From NCBI GenBank assembly GCA_010015745.1, contig ML978168.1, positions 310,001 to 374,000 of the forward strand: a stretch of 64,000 nucleotides of DNA, in the 5' to 3' direction. The notes below the pieces were generated by a model. It did no database searches. It worked only from the letters and a program-made list of their open reading frames with translations, and was not told the origin of the DNA. A program made the translations under genes and the position numbers. The DNA comes from Setomelanomma holmii. Lineage: Eukaryota > Ascomycota > Dothideomycetes > Pleosporales > Phaeosphaeriaceae. Positions 46,434-57,384 of the stretch are shown one piece after another (position 1 is the first letter of the stretch; each line of letters opens with the position of its first letter).

Positions 46434-48260
46434 ATGTTGACACGGTCTCTCGGGCGCTCGGTGCGACTGAGGGGCTCGCAGGAATCTGCAGCGCGTTCGC
46501 GGCATCTCCTAGCGGCGGGAAGTCGCTCTTATATTCTGCCACGTACATGGCAACCAAACACCTCTTCGGGGTGCGTTCCGCGTTCCCCATCACGTGTCCT
46601 TGATGTATTTGCGACTTCGACGCTCAGTCGCAATGCTGCTGCTTCTCATAAGTTGCATGCGGCATTCAGGAGACCCAGTCCACCACGCCGTGCGATTACC
46701 GATCTGCTTCACTCCGCTTTTCCTACTAAGACGGTGCTCTTTCTTGTTGTGGTAGGCAGTTTGGCGTATTACTTCCTCGAGATACGAGATGAGGACTGGA
46801 CCGACGATGTGCTCAACAGCTATCAAGAAGACCAGGCCATGGCGACACCTTTACATTTCTACAAGGACAAGGAAGAGTTGGACCACTGGATTCAATTTCA
46901 TATTCCTGATCCCTCCCAACCGCTGAAGGATCCCGGACTAGCCAAATTCTTGAGCGAACAATTCGACAAGCTGGCGTTCGGCTGGATGACAACTGAAGAG
47001 GAGGCTAAGAAAGAGAACATCCCTGTCACGCATGGATGCAGGTTCAGGAGTAATGAGCCTTGTGAGGACTACTACGCGCTGGGAACTTCGCCGGGACCTG
47101 GTGCTAAACCGTGGAATTACTGGAGTATCATGGATGGGCACGCGGGACGACACACTGCATTTCATCTACAATGGACTCTGATACCACACCTTTCTTCGGC
47201 TCTTCTAGGGCTACCCACTACCTCTTCATCACTAGAGATCGAATCGACTATCAAACAAACCTTTCTTTGCATCGACAAGAGCCTAATGGATGGCGCGAGG
47301 ACAGCCGCGAATTGGTTTCCTGCCGCCAATGCTGCCGCCATCGCTGCTCTCACCCCTGCGTTCTCTGGATCTTGTGCGCTGCTTGCTGCGTTCGACCCAG
47401 AGAGAGAGACCCTTCGAGTAGCATGTACGGGCGACAGTCGTGCAGTGCTTGGACGCTGGGATCCATCCAGCAACTCTTACACCACTATTCCTCTTTCTGT
47501 TGACCAGACCGGCTTCAATCCCAAGGAGGTCGAACGGTTAGCTGGCGAGCACCCAGATGAACCCAACATCATCGATCCAAAGTCCGGTCGCTTACTAGGC
47601 ATAGCAGTCACGCGCGCCTTTGGCGATCATCGGTGGAAGTGGGAGAACGATTTCATCAACACGGTACAACACAAATTTTGGGGTACTGCGCCACGCCCTG
47701 GCTCCAAGACGCCGCCGTACATGACTGCCGAACCAGAGGTCACGGAAACGGAGATTGTGCGCATCGATCCTAGCAAAGAAAAGGGCACAAGAGCAGCCAG
47801 GAGTGACTTCATGATCATGGCGAGCGATGGACTCTGGGACCACATCTCTTCCGAGCACGCAGTCGAGTGTGTTGAACGCTGGTTCGAAGCCAAACAACGC
47901 GGCAACGGATCTGTCGCCAACGACCCGCATCTGAAGGCCAACCCGCCTCACTACCCTACATCATTCAACTTGGAAGACGGCGTCACCGTCGACCCGGAGA
48001 ATGGCAAGGAAGTCGACTGGAAAGCTACGCCAGAGTACTTTGCCATCGAGGACGAGAATGCTGCGGTGTGCTTGGCGCGCAATGCTATGGGTGGCACGAG
48101 AAGAGGGTTGTTCATGGGTATATTGAGCGTGCCTGGTCCGTTGGGGAGGAACGCGGTTGATGATACGACGATTATGGTGGTGTTCTTTGATAAGTTGAGG
48201 GATCAGCCGGTGGTGAAGAAGGCTGAGGGTACGAAGAAGAGCTGGTGGAAACCTTGGTGA
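46434..48260 (+). CDS. Mitochondrial PP2C-type phosphatase (pyruvate dehydrogenase phosphatase-like, Ptc5-type)
   Basis: The start at 46434 gives a basic, Ser/Arg-rich N-terminus (MLTRSLGRSVRLRGSQESAA) fitting mitochondrial import; upstream in-frame codons lack an ATG. 608 aa, single exon. A transmembrane segment (TKTVLFLVVVGSLAYYFLE) follows at ~95-113, as in yeast Ptc5. PP2C motifs appear in order: FRSNEPCEDYYA, WSIMDGHAGRHTA (metal-binding DGH), SGSCALLAAFD, CTGDSRAVLGRWD, GIAVTRAFGDHRWKW, FMIMASDGLWDHIS and NAVDDTTIMVVFFD. Ser/Thr phosphatase, Mg/Mn-dependent, predicted to dephosphorylate the E1 subunit of pyruvate dehydrogenase in mitochondria. The fungal family differs from Ptc1-Ptc4 by the long insert and mitochondrial leader. 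Identification is strong; exact orthology to Ptc5 rather than Ptc6 is by architecture. Confidence 0.9.
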   Translation: MLTRSLGRSVRLRGSQESAARSRHLLAAGSRSYILPRTWQPNTSSGCVPRSPSRVLDVFATSTLSRNAAASHKLHAAFRRPSPPRRAITDLLHSAFPTKTVLFLVVVGSLAYYFLEIRDEDWTDDVLNSYQEDQAMATPLHFYKDKEELDHWIQFHIPDPSQPLKDPGLAKFLSEQFDKLAFGWMTTEEEAKKENIPVTHGCRFRSNEPCEDYYALGTSPGPGAKPWNYWSIMDGHAGRHTAFHLQWTLIPHLSSALLGLPTTSSSLEIESTIKQTFLCIDKSLMDGARTAANWFPAANAAAIAALTPAFSGSCALLAAFDPERETLRVACTGDSRAVLGRWDPSSNSYTTIPLSVDQTGFNPKEVERLAGEHPDEPNIIDPKSGRLLGIAVTRAFGDHRWKWENDFINTVQHKFWGTAPRPGSKTPPYMTAEPEVTETEIVRIDPSKEKGTRAARSDFMIMASDGLWDHISSEHAVECVERWFEAKQRGNGSVANDPHLKANPPHYPTSFNLEDGVTVDPENGKEVDWKATPEYFAIEDENAAVCLARNAMGGTRRGLFMGILSVPGPLGRNAVDDTTIMVVFFDKLRDQPVVKKAEGTKKSWWKPW

Positions 48261-49646
48261 AGCAGTGTACATTCGGAGTTCGCCTTAAGGTCGGACTTTG
48301 GGAGTTTCCGGGCTGCAAAAGTCATATCGAAGTCGGGTAAAGCAAAGAGCGTCCTTGACCACGCCTACCTACCGCGACAAACGCGCCTTCCGCTCCAATT
48401 GTGGTTGAGACATGTGAAGGAAGTCGCGATAACATTGAATGAAATGAACATTAAATACAGTCGTGCTCGCAGGTTGTCCTCCGATGCTCGGCAAAATACA
48501 GTCAAGCTGCTTGCCACGCCGCGCTGCCTTGGTTCTTGCGCCTCGGGGCGCAAGAAAATTGCGTGGTCATCCTCGTCATCCACGAACACTAGCCACTGAA
48601 CACCAAGAGGAAGATGATTTCACGTTTTAGCTTGTTAACCCTCCCCTGAAGAAGTCCAAACACAGCCAAAAGTATGCGTGGATCAGCAGGACGACCGGTG
48701 GTATGCGTGCGAGATGCGTTGAGCGCGGGACCGTCGCACGGTCAGTTTGGATGGCACAGCAAGCGCGTTCGCTCGTCCTTGCTCGCGAGGCTTCATGTTG
48801 CAGGCTCTTCAGCCGCGCGAACACGGAGACGCAAATGACACACGTCTCCAACAAAGCACTGAGTCCCGTTGAATCTTGAATGCAATTGCTCATATAACGA
48901 TGCATGATTCTGGAAGGCTTCGCGAATCATCGAGTAAGCCGATGACCGCTCCTTCCGAACGGGACCAAAGGAGAAAGAGTGGCCGGATGTTTGGGAAAGG
49001 ACGAGGCATCGTCCTATCACCCTTACGCGAGCTAAGTGGCCTCCAACGCCGTTACAAAAAGACACGGACCCCCTGGAGCCAGACACGCACATGCCACGAG
49101 CGGCAGCGAGACAGTGATGCATTCTCAAAATCGAGATGCAAAATCACTGATGATGATGAACGTGTTCCTAAAGTTGAAAATCAAGCACTCCCGCATGCGG
49201 CTTAGCGCGCGGCGCACGGCCAAGTAAAGTCGCTGCATGCCTCTCCTACCCAAAGCGCCCGCTGTCGAGCGAAGCGTGTGTGATCCGCCGCGAGGAGATG
49301 GGGTAGGCAATCTCAGCACATGGCTGGGTTGCGGCCCTCCCATCAGCCCGCCTCATCATCACTCCCTTCATCCCATCCCTCTCTTCACGTCTTTGCTACG
49401 CGCACTCTCTTGACTGCACCTCCTGTTTGACGCTTTCTGGACTTCGCGACGGGCACCTGTCGCCGCACGCCTAGACCAACAAAGCCAATCCAAGGTTGCG
49501 CTTGCGCCAGCTGACACACGAGAAAGACTCGCATCGTCCCCGAAAGACGGCGAACTCTCCTCCCTACCATCCACCGCCGTCCACAACACCTCCACCACGC
49601 CATACGCCATCTCGACATCGCGCCGTCGATTCACTCGATTGCAAAA
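48261..49646. other. Intergenic region (1.4 kb)
   Basis: Between the phosphatase and Ies4. No domain-bearing frame. CT-rich segments precede the Ies4 start, as in many fungal promoters. Confidence 0.45.
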
Positions 49647-50381
49647 ATGTCCGCGAAGCCTGCGCGGTCAAAGACGGTCATCCTCAGACTCTCACCAAAG
49701 GCACTCGTCGCGTTCCCACACGAGGCCGCAGCAGTGCCACCTGAATCAAAGCCTTCATCATCGCCCGACACGCCTGCACCCCAGGTCGCCGCTTCCTCCA
49801 TCAACACGCCCGCGGACTCAACCACCATGAACGGCACGGACACACCCGCATCGTTGGCACCGTCAGCTGTTGGTCCCAACGGCAAGCGGAAAGGGCCAGC
49901 ACCCAAGAAGCGCACAATCGCTGCTGTCGAGGGTACCAACGGCACACCGAAGCCTCGCGGCAAGCCTGGTCCCAAGTCCAAGAAGCAAAAGCTGGGAGAC
50001 ATGATCAATGACCCCAACTCAACAACGCCCTTCGCTGCACCAGCACCAGCGCAGAAACTTGGTCCCAAGGCGAACGCTGGCGCTATCAACGCAAACCTTC
50101 GCAGTCTCGATCGCACTGGCAAGTTCAAGGTCAGGAAATGGCAGAAGACTGGCTTCAGGCTTCGGACCTTTACAGGCTCTGTCGTCGAGCTGCCTTCATG
50201 GAAAGCACCTCAACGCTCGTCTGCTTTCTCTGAGGACGTCAAGAGCGACTCTACGGGCTCAAGCGACTCCAAGATCAAGGACGAGAGCAGCGCCATTAGC
50301 GAGAAGTCTGGACTAACACCAATACCACGTCCACTTGACGCCATGGCTAGCTCACCAGCTCCCGTCCCAGCAACATCCTGA
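49647..50381 (+). CDS. IES4: INO80 chromatin-remodelling complex subunit Ies4
   Basis: Single exon, 244 aa. Begins MSAKPARSKTVILRLSPKAL. The centre is basic (KRKGPAPKKRTIAAVE, KPRGKPGPKSKKQKLGD), followed by the family signature LGPKANAGAINANLRSLDRT and GKFKVRKWQKTGFRLRTFTG then VVELPSWKAP. These are characteristic of fungal Ies4, a small subunit of the nuclear INO80 remodeller involved in transcription and the DNA-damage checkpoint. The Ala/Pro/Ser-rich tails at both ends are disordered. Length fits fungal homologues. Confidence 0.88.
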   Translation: MSAKPARSKTVILRLSPKALVAFPHEAAAVPPESKPSSSPDTPAPQVAASSINTPADSTTMNGTDTPASLAPSAVGPNGKRKGPAPKKRTIAAVEGTNGTPKPRGKPGPKSKKQKLGDMINDPNSTTPFAAPAPAQKLGPKANAGAINANLRSLDRTGKFKVRKWQKTGFRLRTFTGSVVELPSWKAPQRSSAFSEDVKSDSTGSSDSKIKDESSAISEKSGLTPIPRPLDAMASSPAPVPATS

Positions 50382-50899
50382 TGATGGACCACTCACTTTC
50401 GGCACCATAGCCATCCTATGCGCCACTGCTTTCAGAAAGGGCAGGCTTCAAGCATGGTGACGGCTTCAGCACACCCCTTGGCACCCTTTCTTTGCTTCCC
50501 ACGGGTTTGCATTAGCGTTCTAGTAGGATAAAAGCACCAGGTACCTTGTCATTGGCCTTGTACGGATCAGGTCGCTGGAAGCGACTTCTTTTGCATGACC
50601 TTTTCACCACTTGTCTTTCCATATATCGTTCACATTTCCATAGCATTTCTGGAGTTCCAAGGCGCATTGTATACCAGTGGGAGGACTCACTATCGGCGCA
50701 AGAATGGTCTCTTGAGACTGGATAGGGGCATTTTGGATGCTAGAGCTGCAACTTAGCTGGGCATGGCTCTACAATTCGTGTATACGTTCCCACGCATCAG
50801 CTAGATTAGTCTGCGGTGTTCTGTCCGTATGAACAGGAATCGAAGGAAATGGCCAAACAACAGCGCTCCCAGTGTATGTGCTGCCTAGTGCTTCCCCTC
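50382..50899. other. Intergenic region, 3' flank of Ies4
   Basis: About 500 bp, T-rich in places, without a supported gene. Confidence 0.4.
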
Positions 50900-51352
50900 T
50901 CAAACACGTGCATCGTTGTCGAGTACATCAAAAGTACTAAAACGAGCAAAGAAGTTATCTAGGGACCTTTGAGACATCTCATAACCGTTCATTGTGTTGG
51001 CCAACGCAGCAGCCATTTCGAGTTTGCAAGTCTTGTGCAGGTTCGGCATGACGTCGCGAGGATGGCGTGCGTTATCGTGGACCGAGATAGTCAATGAAGT
51101 TTGTCCCCGCAGTAGCTCCTCGAGTGCAGTGCTTCCCGGCCGGCGGTTCTCATGTTATGACCACATCCTGTACTCTGCATTACCGGCTTGCAGCGTCTCC
51201 CATTTCCATAACGGACGATGAATGAACTTGGCTTCATAGTCACGCGTCTCCCGGCGTGCGTTAGCTTCTAGTCGTGTCCGCTGCACTTGCCCATAGCTCC
51301 GACCTCCACGACTGCTGCCCGCGCCCATATCTCCACGCGCCTTCGCTTGCAT
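50900..51352 (-). pseudogene. Candidate decayed gene antisense to the GID1 promoter
   Basis: From an ATG at 51352 the minus strand reads MQAKARGDMGAGSSRGGRSY ... KFIHRPLWKWETLQAGNAEY and then a TAA at about 51155-51157. The same frame continues ALEELLRGQTSLTISVHDNA, KTCKLEMAAALANTMNGYEM and SLDNFFARFSTFDVLDNDAR, ending at 50900. The amino-acid composition on both sides of the stop is protein-like. TAA may derive from CAA. Only a very short intron could remove it. Family unknown. Confidence 0.35.
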
Positions 51353-51479
51353 TTGGGCACATAGCAAGTCGTATGCTCTGGAGGCTATCGGTTACTCCAC
51401 CGTTCGCTCTCTGAACCCGCGTCACGGCTGTTTCAAACGTCATCGCTTGACCTGATCCATCGAACACGATACCTCTACC

Positions 51480-53682
51480 ATGTACAACCGCCGTTCTTCG
51501 TATGCCGCAGTGGCAAGTGGCAGCACTGCAAACACCCAGTCCCATCCTGCACCAACGCGGTCAGGTGCCTTCTCTCATCTGCTCAACAGCGCCAATGCGA
51601 CACCTCACAACCTGAGCCACAACCGTATGTCGCGCTCCATCGATGCCGACGGCCACCATAGCAGCATACCCGCAAGCTGGTCAAGAGGGGGAGCAATACC
51701 CTCATACTCAAGCGCAGGTGGATATTGGCAAGGATTAGGAGGCAGCATGCAGGATATACCCCCGTTCTTCGTACCGTCATATCTACGCGGTTCGAAGCAT
51801 GCCGAGAAACTGCAGGAGCAACACAAGGCGAAGCTTGCCGCGCAGCGAGATTACAAGTCTACGCACTCGTCAAATGCGGGCTCGCTATCAACCAGCTCAA
51901 GTAGCGTCAACCTGCACAAGACGGCGCCATCGCACCGGGGTCTGACGCACGAGGTCGTCGAGCGAGCGCCTGTCTTTGTGGACGAACCGGCACCCTGGCC
52001 AACGAGGTGGAATGAGGGAGACAAGTTTGCACAGTTGGATATCGAGGATAATGGGCGGCAAGCCAAGTTCTCTGGCACGCAAAAGACACACGATGAGGCG
52101 GCAGCGGTGCGGGCAGACTTTCCCATGCCTCGGCAATGCGGAATATATTACTACGAGGCTACGGTCATATCCAAGGGCAAGGATGGGTAAGGCATACATT
52201 GAAGCCATGATTCCTGTGCTAACACCGCGGCAGAAGAATGATCGGTGTTGGATTCTCAGGCCCCAAGGTCGCATTGAGTCGAATACCAGGCTGGGAACCA
52301 GATTCATACGCATACCATGGCGACGACGGACAGGTGTTCAGCAATACGACATCTGGAAAGCAGTATGGGCCCAAGTTTAGTACATTGGATGTGATCGGAT
52401 GTGGCATCAACTTTCGGACGAACACTGCCTTCTTCACCAAGAATGGCCATATGCTGGGTACGTTTCAAGTCGAGCTAAAGTCTACATTTGCTAACTTGTG
52501 CAGGGACTGCATTTCGAGATCTCAAGCCAAATATGCCATATTATCCAACCGTAGGCATGAAAAAACCTGGCGAGACACTACGTGCCAATTTTGGTCAAGA
52601 ACCGTTCGCTTTCGACATCGACAAGATGGTGCAGGACGAGAAGGCAGCAATACAAGCAGAAATAGCTCGGACAAGATCGACACACAAGATCACTGCAAAT
52701 GAGACGGAGTTCATACATTTATTAATTGGACAGTATCTGGCACATGACGGCTACGTCGAGACTGCACGAGCATTCGAGGAGGAGACAAGGGAAGAGGCGC
52801 GGGCTTTGGCCAACGGTGACGACTCCGGGCTACCGCAGGGAGAGATGGTTGAGGACTTGGACGCACTCAACCGACAGAGTATGCTCCGTACTATCAATTT
52901 TGTGCGCATTTGCTGACCAAAAGTAGAAATCCGGACGGCGATATTGGAAGGCGACATCGACAAAGCACTAAAACACACGAACGCCTACTATCCTTCTGTC
53001 CTGCGTGATAACGAGAACATCTACTTCAAACTGCGTTGTCGAAAGTTCATCGAAATGATACGCCAGTGCAACGAAATGACCGCGCAATTCCATCCTGTAC
53101 CAACACCGCCGTCGAAACGATCCACTGTCTCAACAACGAACAAGCGCAACTCAACGGCAACGGATGAGTACGACTTTGAGATGGAGCTAGACGAGCAGCT
53201 GGGCGTGCACAACCCACCGCCAAGTTGGGACAATAAGGACGAGGACGAAGAGCTCGACGATGAAGACGATATGGAGGAGAACCAGATGAAGCTGCAGCAA
53301 ATGACTCAAGATACCATCGCGTATGGTATGGAACTGCGAGCCGAGTTCGCCAATGACCCGAGACGAGAAGTGAAACGTGCACTGGAAGACACGTTCGCAC
53401 TTATTGCCTACGAAAACGTCAGGGAAAGTGCTTTAGCACCACTGCTGGAGACTGCGGGACGTACGCCTGTGGCGGAGGAGCTCAACAGCGCTATCCTCGG
53501 TATGCTCACCATCTCGAAGATGTTTACATCTGAAGACTAATAAATTCGCAGTAAGCCTAGGCAAGTCCTCATCAGCAGCGCTCGAACGCCTCGTCCAACA
53601 AACCGAAGCTCTCATCGCCGAACTCGCTGAAGACGGCGGACCAGGAGCCTTTGTCAATGTGCGACGCGACTTTTTACAATAG
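51480..53682 (+). CDS. GID1/Vid30/RanBPM-type SPRY-LisH-CTLH-CRA protein
   Basis: Model: join(51480..52186, 52234..52457, 52504..52878, 52927..53499, 53552..53682), 669 aa; all five exons close in phase. Order: disordered Ser-rich N-terminus; SPRY domain (~200-370: CGIYYYEATVISKGKDG, GVGFSGPKVALSRIPGWEPD, SYAYHGDDGQVFSNTTSG, VIGCGINFRTNTAFFTKNG); LisH (EFIHLLIGQYLAHDGYVETA); CTLH (IRTAILEGDIDKALKHTNAY, YPSVLRDNENIYFKLRCRKF-IEMIR); an acidic insert (DEDEELDDEDDMEEN); CRA (REVKRALEDTFALIAYENVR, then VNVRRDFLQ). This is the scaffold of the GID/CTLH E3 ubiquitin ligase, which in yeast degrades gluconeogenic enzymes. The fungal orthologue of yeast Vid30/Gid1 is the best f it; a RanBP10-like name is equivalent. 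Confidence 0.92.
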
Positions 53683-54690
53683 CATTTCTATCAATATCCG
53701 CCGTGCATTCTCGCACTGCTCACTTTTCGAGCTTGAATCTTGCGACTGTAGGAACGAAACGGCAGGAACTATGCATCGATGATATGGGCGAGGAGATGCC
53801 GTCTTTGGAAGATGAGGGGCACCGGTCCTTAGGTAGGACTGGGACTCAGTTACACTAGCCTTTGGAAGCGCGTATTGGTATCGGATGAGGATGAGGGAAG
53901 GGTATGAGAGGACTGCGGATGTGGCTTTGTGCATTTGCATATTGGGAGCGTTTGGGACAAGGCGTATATGGACTGGGACTGTGCAGATACGTGATTGCGC
54001 CAACCATGGCAACTATGGGAATGCTCAGCAGATAGTATTACACGGGCTCAGCCTGATGAGACGAATCATGATACTCAACTCCATGTGCATATCAGATAGC
54101 TTTCGCTGTATACGAAGCTGGGGCGGAGTGCAGATCATAGCGTCTTGGCAGGTTCTGTTAAACCTCTGTGGTTGCTGCTTCCCTGCGAGCTACTCAAGCT
54201 GGACGTTCGACACACCACACAGTCTTCTAATTTCACACAGATCAGCCTTCTAAACTCTTCTTCGGAGTTCGGCATCAAGTCACTTCCGTATCCTATTGCA
54301 GCATCTTGAGATCGACAAGAAATGTGACTTATTTCCGAAACGGCGCGGCTGCAGGTGCGCCTGAATTGCATGAAGATACGAGGTGACGAGCTCTCGTGTC
54401 CGGCACAGCCTGGTACTTGAAGCCGCAATGCTCAGCACAATTAGTGAGCTTCCTGCTCTTAGCATGCGACGATGGCATGATCTGGCAATGATGCTGTATA
54501 CGCTGGATTCTGGATCGACCACAGTCAAGGGTCATATTTGACTCTCGAAACCGCAAGACCAATGCTCTGATCTGCTCCCTTGCCGTCGCCGTCACATTCG
54601 CAGGTAATCGCAACTGAAAGATTGTCCGCTTTTTGATGTACCATGTGCTCGGTTGGAAAGAAGGAAAAACAGCACACCAGGCAATGCCAA
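53683..54690. other. Intergenic region (1 kb)
   Basis: A minus-strand frame at 54329-54600 (KLTNCAEHCGFKYQAVPDTR and flanks) has some protein-like composition and four Cys but no ATG with clear support. Otherwise no gene is visible. Confidence 0.35.
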
Positions 54691-56399
54691 GCGTAAACTC
54701 GAGGTTATCTTGGGGAATGTGGTAACAACAGGAAGCACATTGGCACGCTCGGCGAGCTTTTCTGGGACAATAGACAAAGGGCGAGGAAGACTGGCGACGG
54801 AACGTACCGGAATCCTGATACAGCGGTTACCTTCAAGCGCAAAACCCGAGCAACCACCATCCTCGTCCTTATCGCGGTCGCTCACTGTGTCATGTGCATT
54901 GCCGCCGGTATCTTGACGTCCTACATCGTGATCGGGCGTCTCGTTGTGTCTCACACAGTACCCGCCTGCAGTCAATGGACTGGATGCAATACCAGCGATT
55001 TCGCGTAGGTGTTGACATGGCAATCGCTGCGCCTCAACGAAACTCAGGATGCAGACAACTACCTGCGGAATTGCCACGCATTGGGTGTCTCACGTGGCAT
55101 TCCCGGTTGCGAGAAGCTAGTCGCTCGATCGTTGACATACCACCTGGAACATAATGCGCCTTGTTCTTTTGGCAGCAACCTCTGTTCGGATCGATCAAAC
55201 GGAGCGCTCGTGCTAGACAGCGGTCTCATCCATTCCATGATCTGGGCATCAACACAAGATTTGCGAAGACGTTGTTGATCCGGAGACGCAGTGTGTGCGC
55301 TGTAGTGCCCGACGGGCCATTCCTCGACCAGCAAACCATTGGGGCCGATGGAGTAGAAAGACGCTCATACACATTCTACCTTCCTGAAGATCCTAACGAG
55401 GACAGAGGCGTCTGGTTTCGCAATCAGAACTCGAGTGGTACTTATGATCTGCAGTCCTACGCTCTCATCTTTCCACCAGAGCAATTTGTATAACCACTTC
55501 ACCCCACGGCAGATGATCGCGATCCGAGTGTCATATATCTACGCTCCAATGGCGTGCAGTTCTTGACATAGCAAGATGATTCCTAGTGGTCGGTACATAC
55601 TCGGACGCAATTTGATGATAGTAGCGGGTCTATCCCTCTAGGCTTCCAATGATGGGAAATGGATTACATCCTCAACATAATTGCTTGCAAGGAGTCGATA
55701 TGGTTTTGCGGACCATGTGGCAACGATAAACATTGTACATCTTACACAGAAGTTGTTCTTTCGATCGAGCTTAACGAGGCAATGACAAAGCTATCAGAAG
55801 TCTTCAACGTGCACAACGGCACTGAAGACTTCAAGGAACTCTCGAATGTTTACGCACTCGTGGCACTGAGCGCTTACATGACCTCCATCCCAGGCAGCAT
55901 CCAACATCGCCAAGCCCCGGCCGCGCTGCAGGTAGCACGATACCTAGAGACAATTGTGCAATACTATCTCGGGCCCGAGCAATGGAAGATTGAGCTCGAG
56001 TATTGGTTCATCATGGCTCTTGCGAGCCTTCAATTCGCCCTCTTCAACACCATTGGGAAATCATCTGGTGTAAATGCGTCAGAGGCGAACATTCAGTGGG
56101 ATGGCAGTGCACTGAAGCAATTATGTGGACGTGTGAAGTTCCATTCGCCAAATCATACTACGCTAAGCACCGTCGGACTTATCACCATGCTATGCGGAGT
56201 GGTTCTGCTCACGCTGCTAACTTTCTTGGACGTTGTTTTAGGATGGCTGTCACCGCCGTGAGCGAGGCGGAAGACGATGGCTTGGAATGAGCTTGAGAAT
56301 CTGAATCATTCGGAAGATTTGGAGAATTGGGAGGGTGATGTTAAGAGGAATGTGGATCCGCTTTTGATGGCGGTCGAGACGAAGTACGAGAGGCAGTAA
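54691..56399 (+). pseudogene. Heavily mutated membrane-protein pseudogene
   Basis: Plus strand. A continuous coding trace reads GTLGELFWDNRQRARKTGDG, then a transmembrane segment (ATTILVLIAVAHCVMCIAAG), TAG at 55006-55008, an extracellular-type Cys region (YLRNCHALGVSRGIPGCEKL, NAPCSFGSNLCSDRSNGALV), a one-base frameshift near 55238-55246, HDLGINTRFAKTLLIRRRSV, TAA at 55491-55493, TAG at 55569-55571, TAG at 55584-55586, TGA at 55650-55652, then YILNIIACKESIWFCGPCGN, ALVALSAYMTSIPGSIQHRQ and a second membrane segment (LITMLCGVVLLTLLTFLDVV). TGA at 56259-56261 precedes a last stretch ending at 56399. All five nonsense codons in one later frame and the first can arise from CAG, CAA, CGA or TGG. 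The original looks like a fungal two-TM protein with a Cys-rich ectodomain; the 5' end is unclear. Confidence 0.7.
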
Positions 56400-56910
56400 A
56401 GTAAAGCTGAATTCAAGATGGCTGCTTCATTCTCTCCAAGGGGAGCAGTTACATGCCGAGTACTTGTACATCGGCCGAGGTGTACCTTCGTTATGTACGA
56501 GCCTGTGTGGCTGCCCAGCCGTGAGCCTCGTGGTCCGCCGCGAGCAACTCGACTTTACCGCACGAGTCGCACGCCCAAAGCGTCTGTAAGACTTCCTCGA
56601 CATCATTCTGCATCGCGACCTACCAAAAATGACGGCGTTTTCCGTAACAAGATGGTCAATACGAGAAGTGGGTCAGGCAACCCACCTTCGGCACAGCCAC
56701 AGCCACACCACCAACCTGATCCAGTCACCGCGAGGCTCCACCCTCTCCGCAGCCTCGCACATACCAGAACATTCACGCTATTGCGTAATGCCTGGCGTGA
56801 CAGCTAAATAGTACCTAAATACCAATATATAACATGTAGGTGCGCATCCAGCTTTGAACCATCATCGCAACAACAATCTCCCTGTCTTCCCAGCAATCTG
56901 TGTTACCACA
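56400..56910. other. Intergenic region
   Basis: A plus-strand frame near 56648 starts MVNTRSGSGNPPSAQ and runs 51 codons. It has no other support. The stretch also holds the promoter of the Gly-rich gene. Confidence 0.35.
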
Positions 56911-57384
56911 ATGGGCAACCCTTTCAAGTCTTGCTTTGGCAAGAAGCCCAAACCTAAGCCCACTTCTGGCACTCTGTCTCCACCTGCAGCAGAATACAAG
57001 CCAACACCGGCAGTAGCACCAATACCCACGCCATCATCGCGAGCACCATCACCACCACCAGCTACGCAACCACGCACACCCCCCACTGATCTCCCAAGTC
57101 CTGAAAAGTCCAAGGAGGAAGAGAAACCAAAGCCAGAACCAACCTCTTCGACGCCGTCATATCGTATTACAAATCCCAAGCTAGAAACACCGAATTATCC
57201 TAGGATTACGCCATCGTGGGGTGGAGGTAACACGAGCAACTTATCGACATCGTATCACAATTCGAGCTCTGCTGGCGGTGGATATAGCGGTGGTGACAGT
57301 GGTGGGTATAGTGGAGGCGGGGATTGTGGGGGTGGTGGAGGAGGAGGGGGGGATGGGGGAGGAGGCGGTGGTGGTGGTGACTAA
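56911..57384 (+). CDS. Gly-rich protein with N-terminal MGxxxxSC motif (duplicate 1)
   Basis: Start taken at 56911 (MGNPFKSCFGKKPKPKPTSG), 157 aa; an upstream in-frame ATG exists but the Met-Gly start is more plausible. Gly2 and a nearby Cys allow N-myristoylation plus palmitoylation, so membrane anchoring is possible. The middle is Pro/Thr-rich (TPSSRAPSPPPATQPRTPPT) and disordered; the C-terminus is almost only Gly with some Ser, Tyr and Asp. No domain is visible. A diverged copy lies 1.1 kb downstream. Confidence 0.6.
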   Translation: MGNPFKSCFGKKPKPKPTSGTLSPPAAEYKPTPAVAPIPTPSSRAPSPPPATQPRTPPTDLPSPEKSKEEEKPKPEPTSSTPSYRITNPKLETPNYPRITPSWGGGNTSNLSTSYHNSSSAGGGYSGGDSGGYSGGGDCGGGGGGGGDGGGGGGGGD

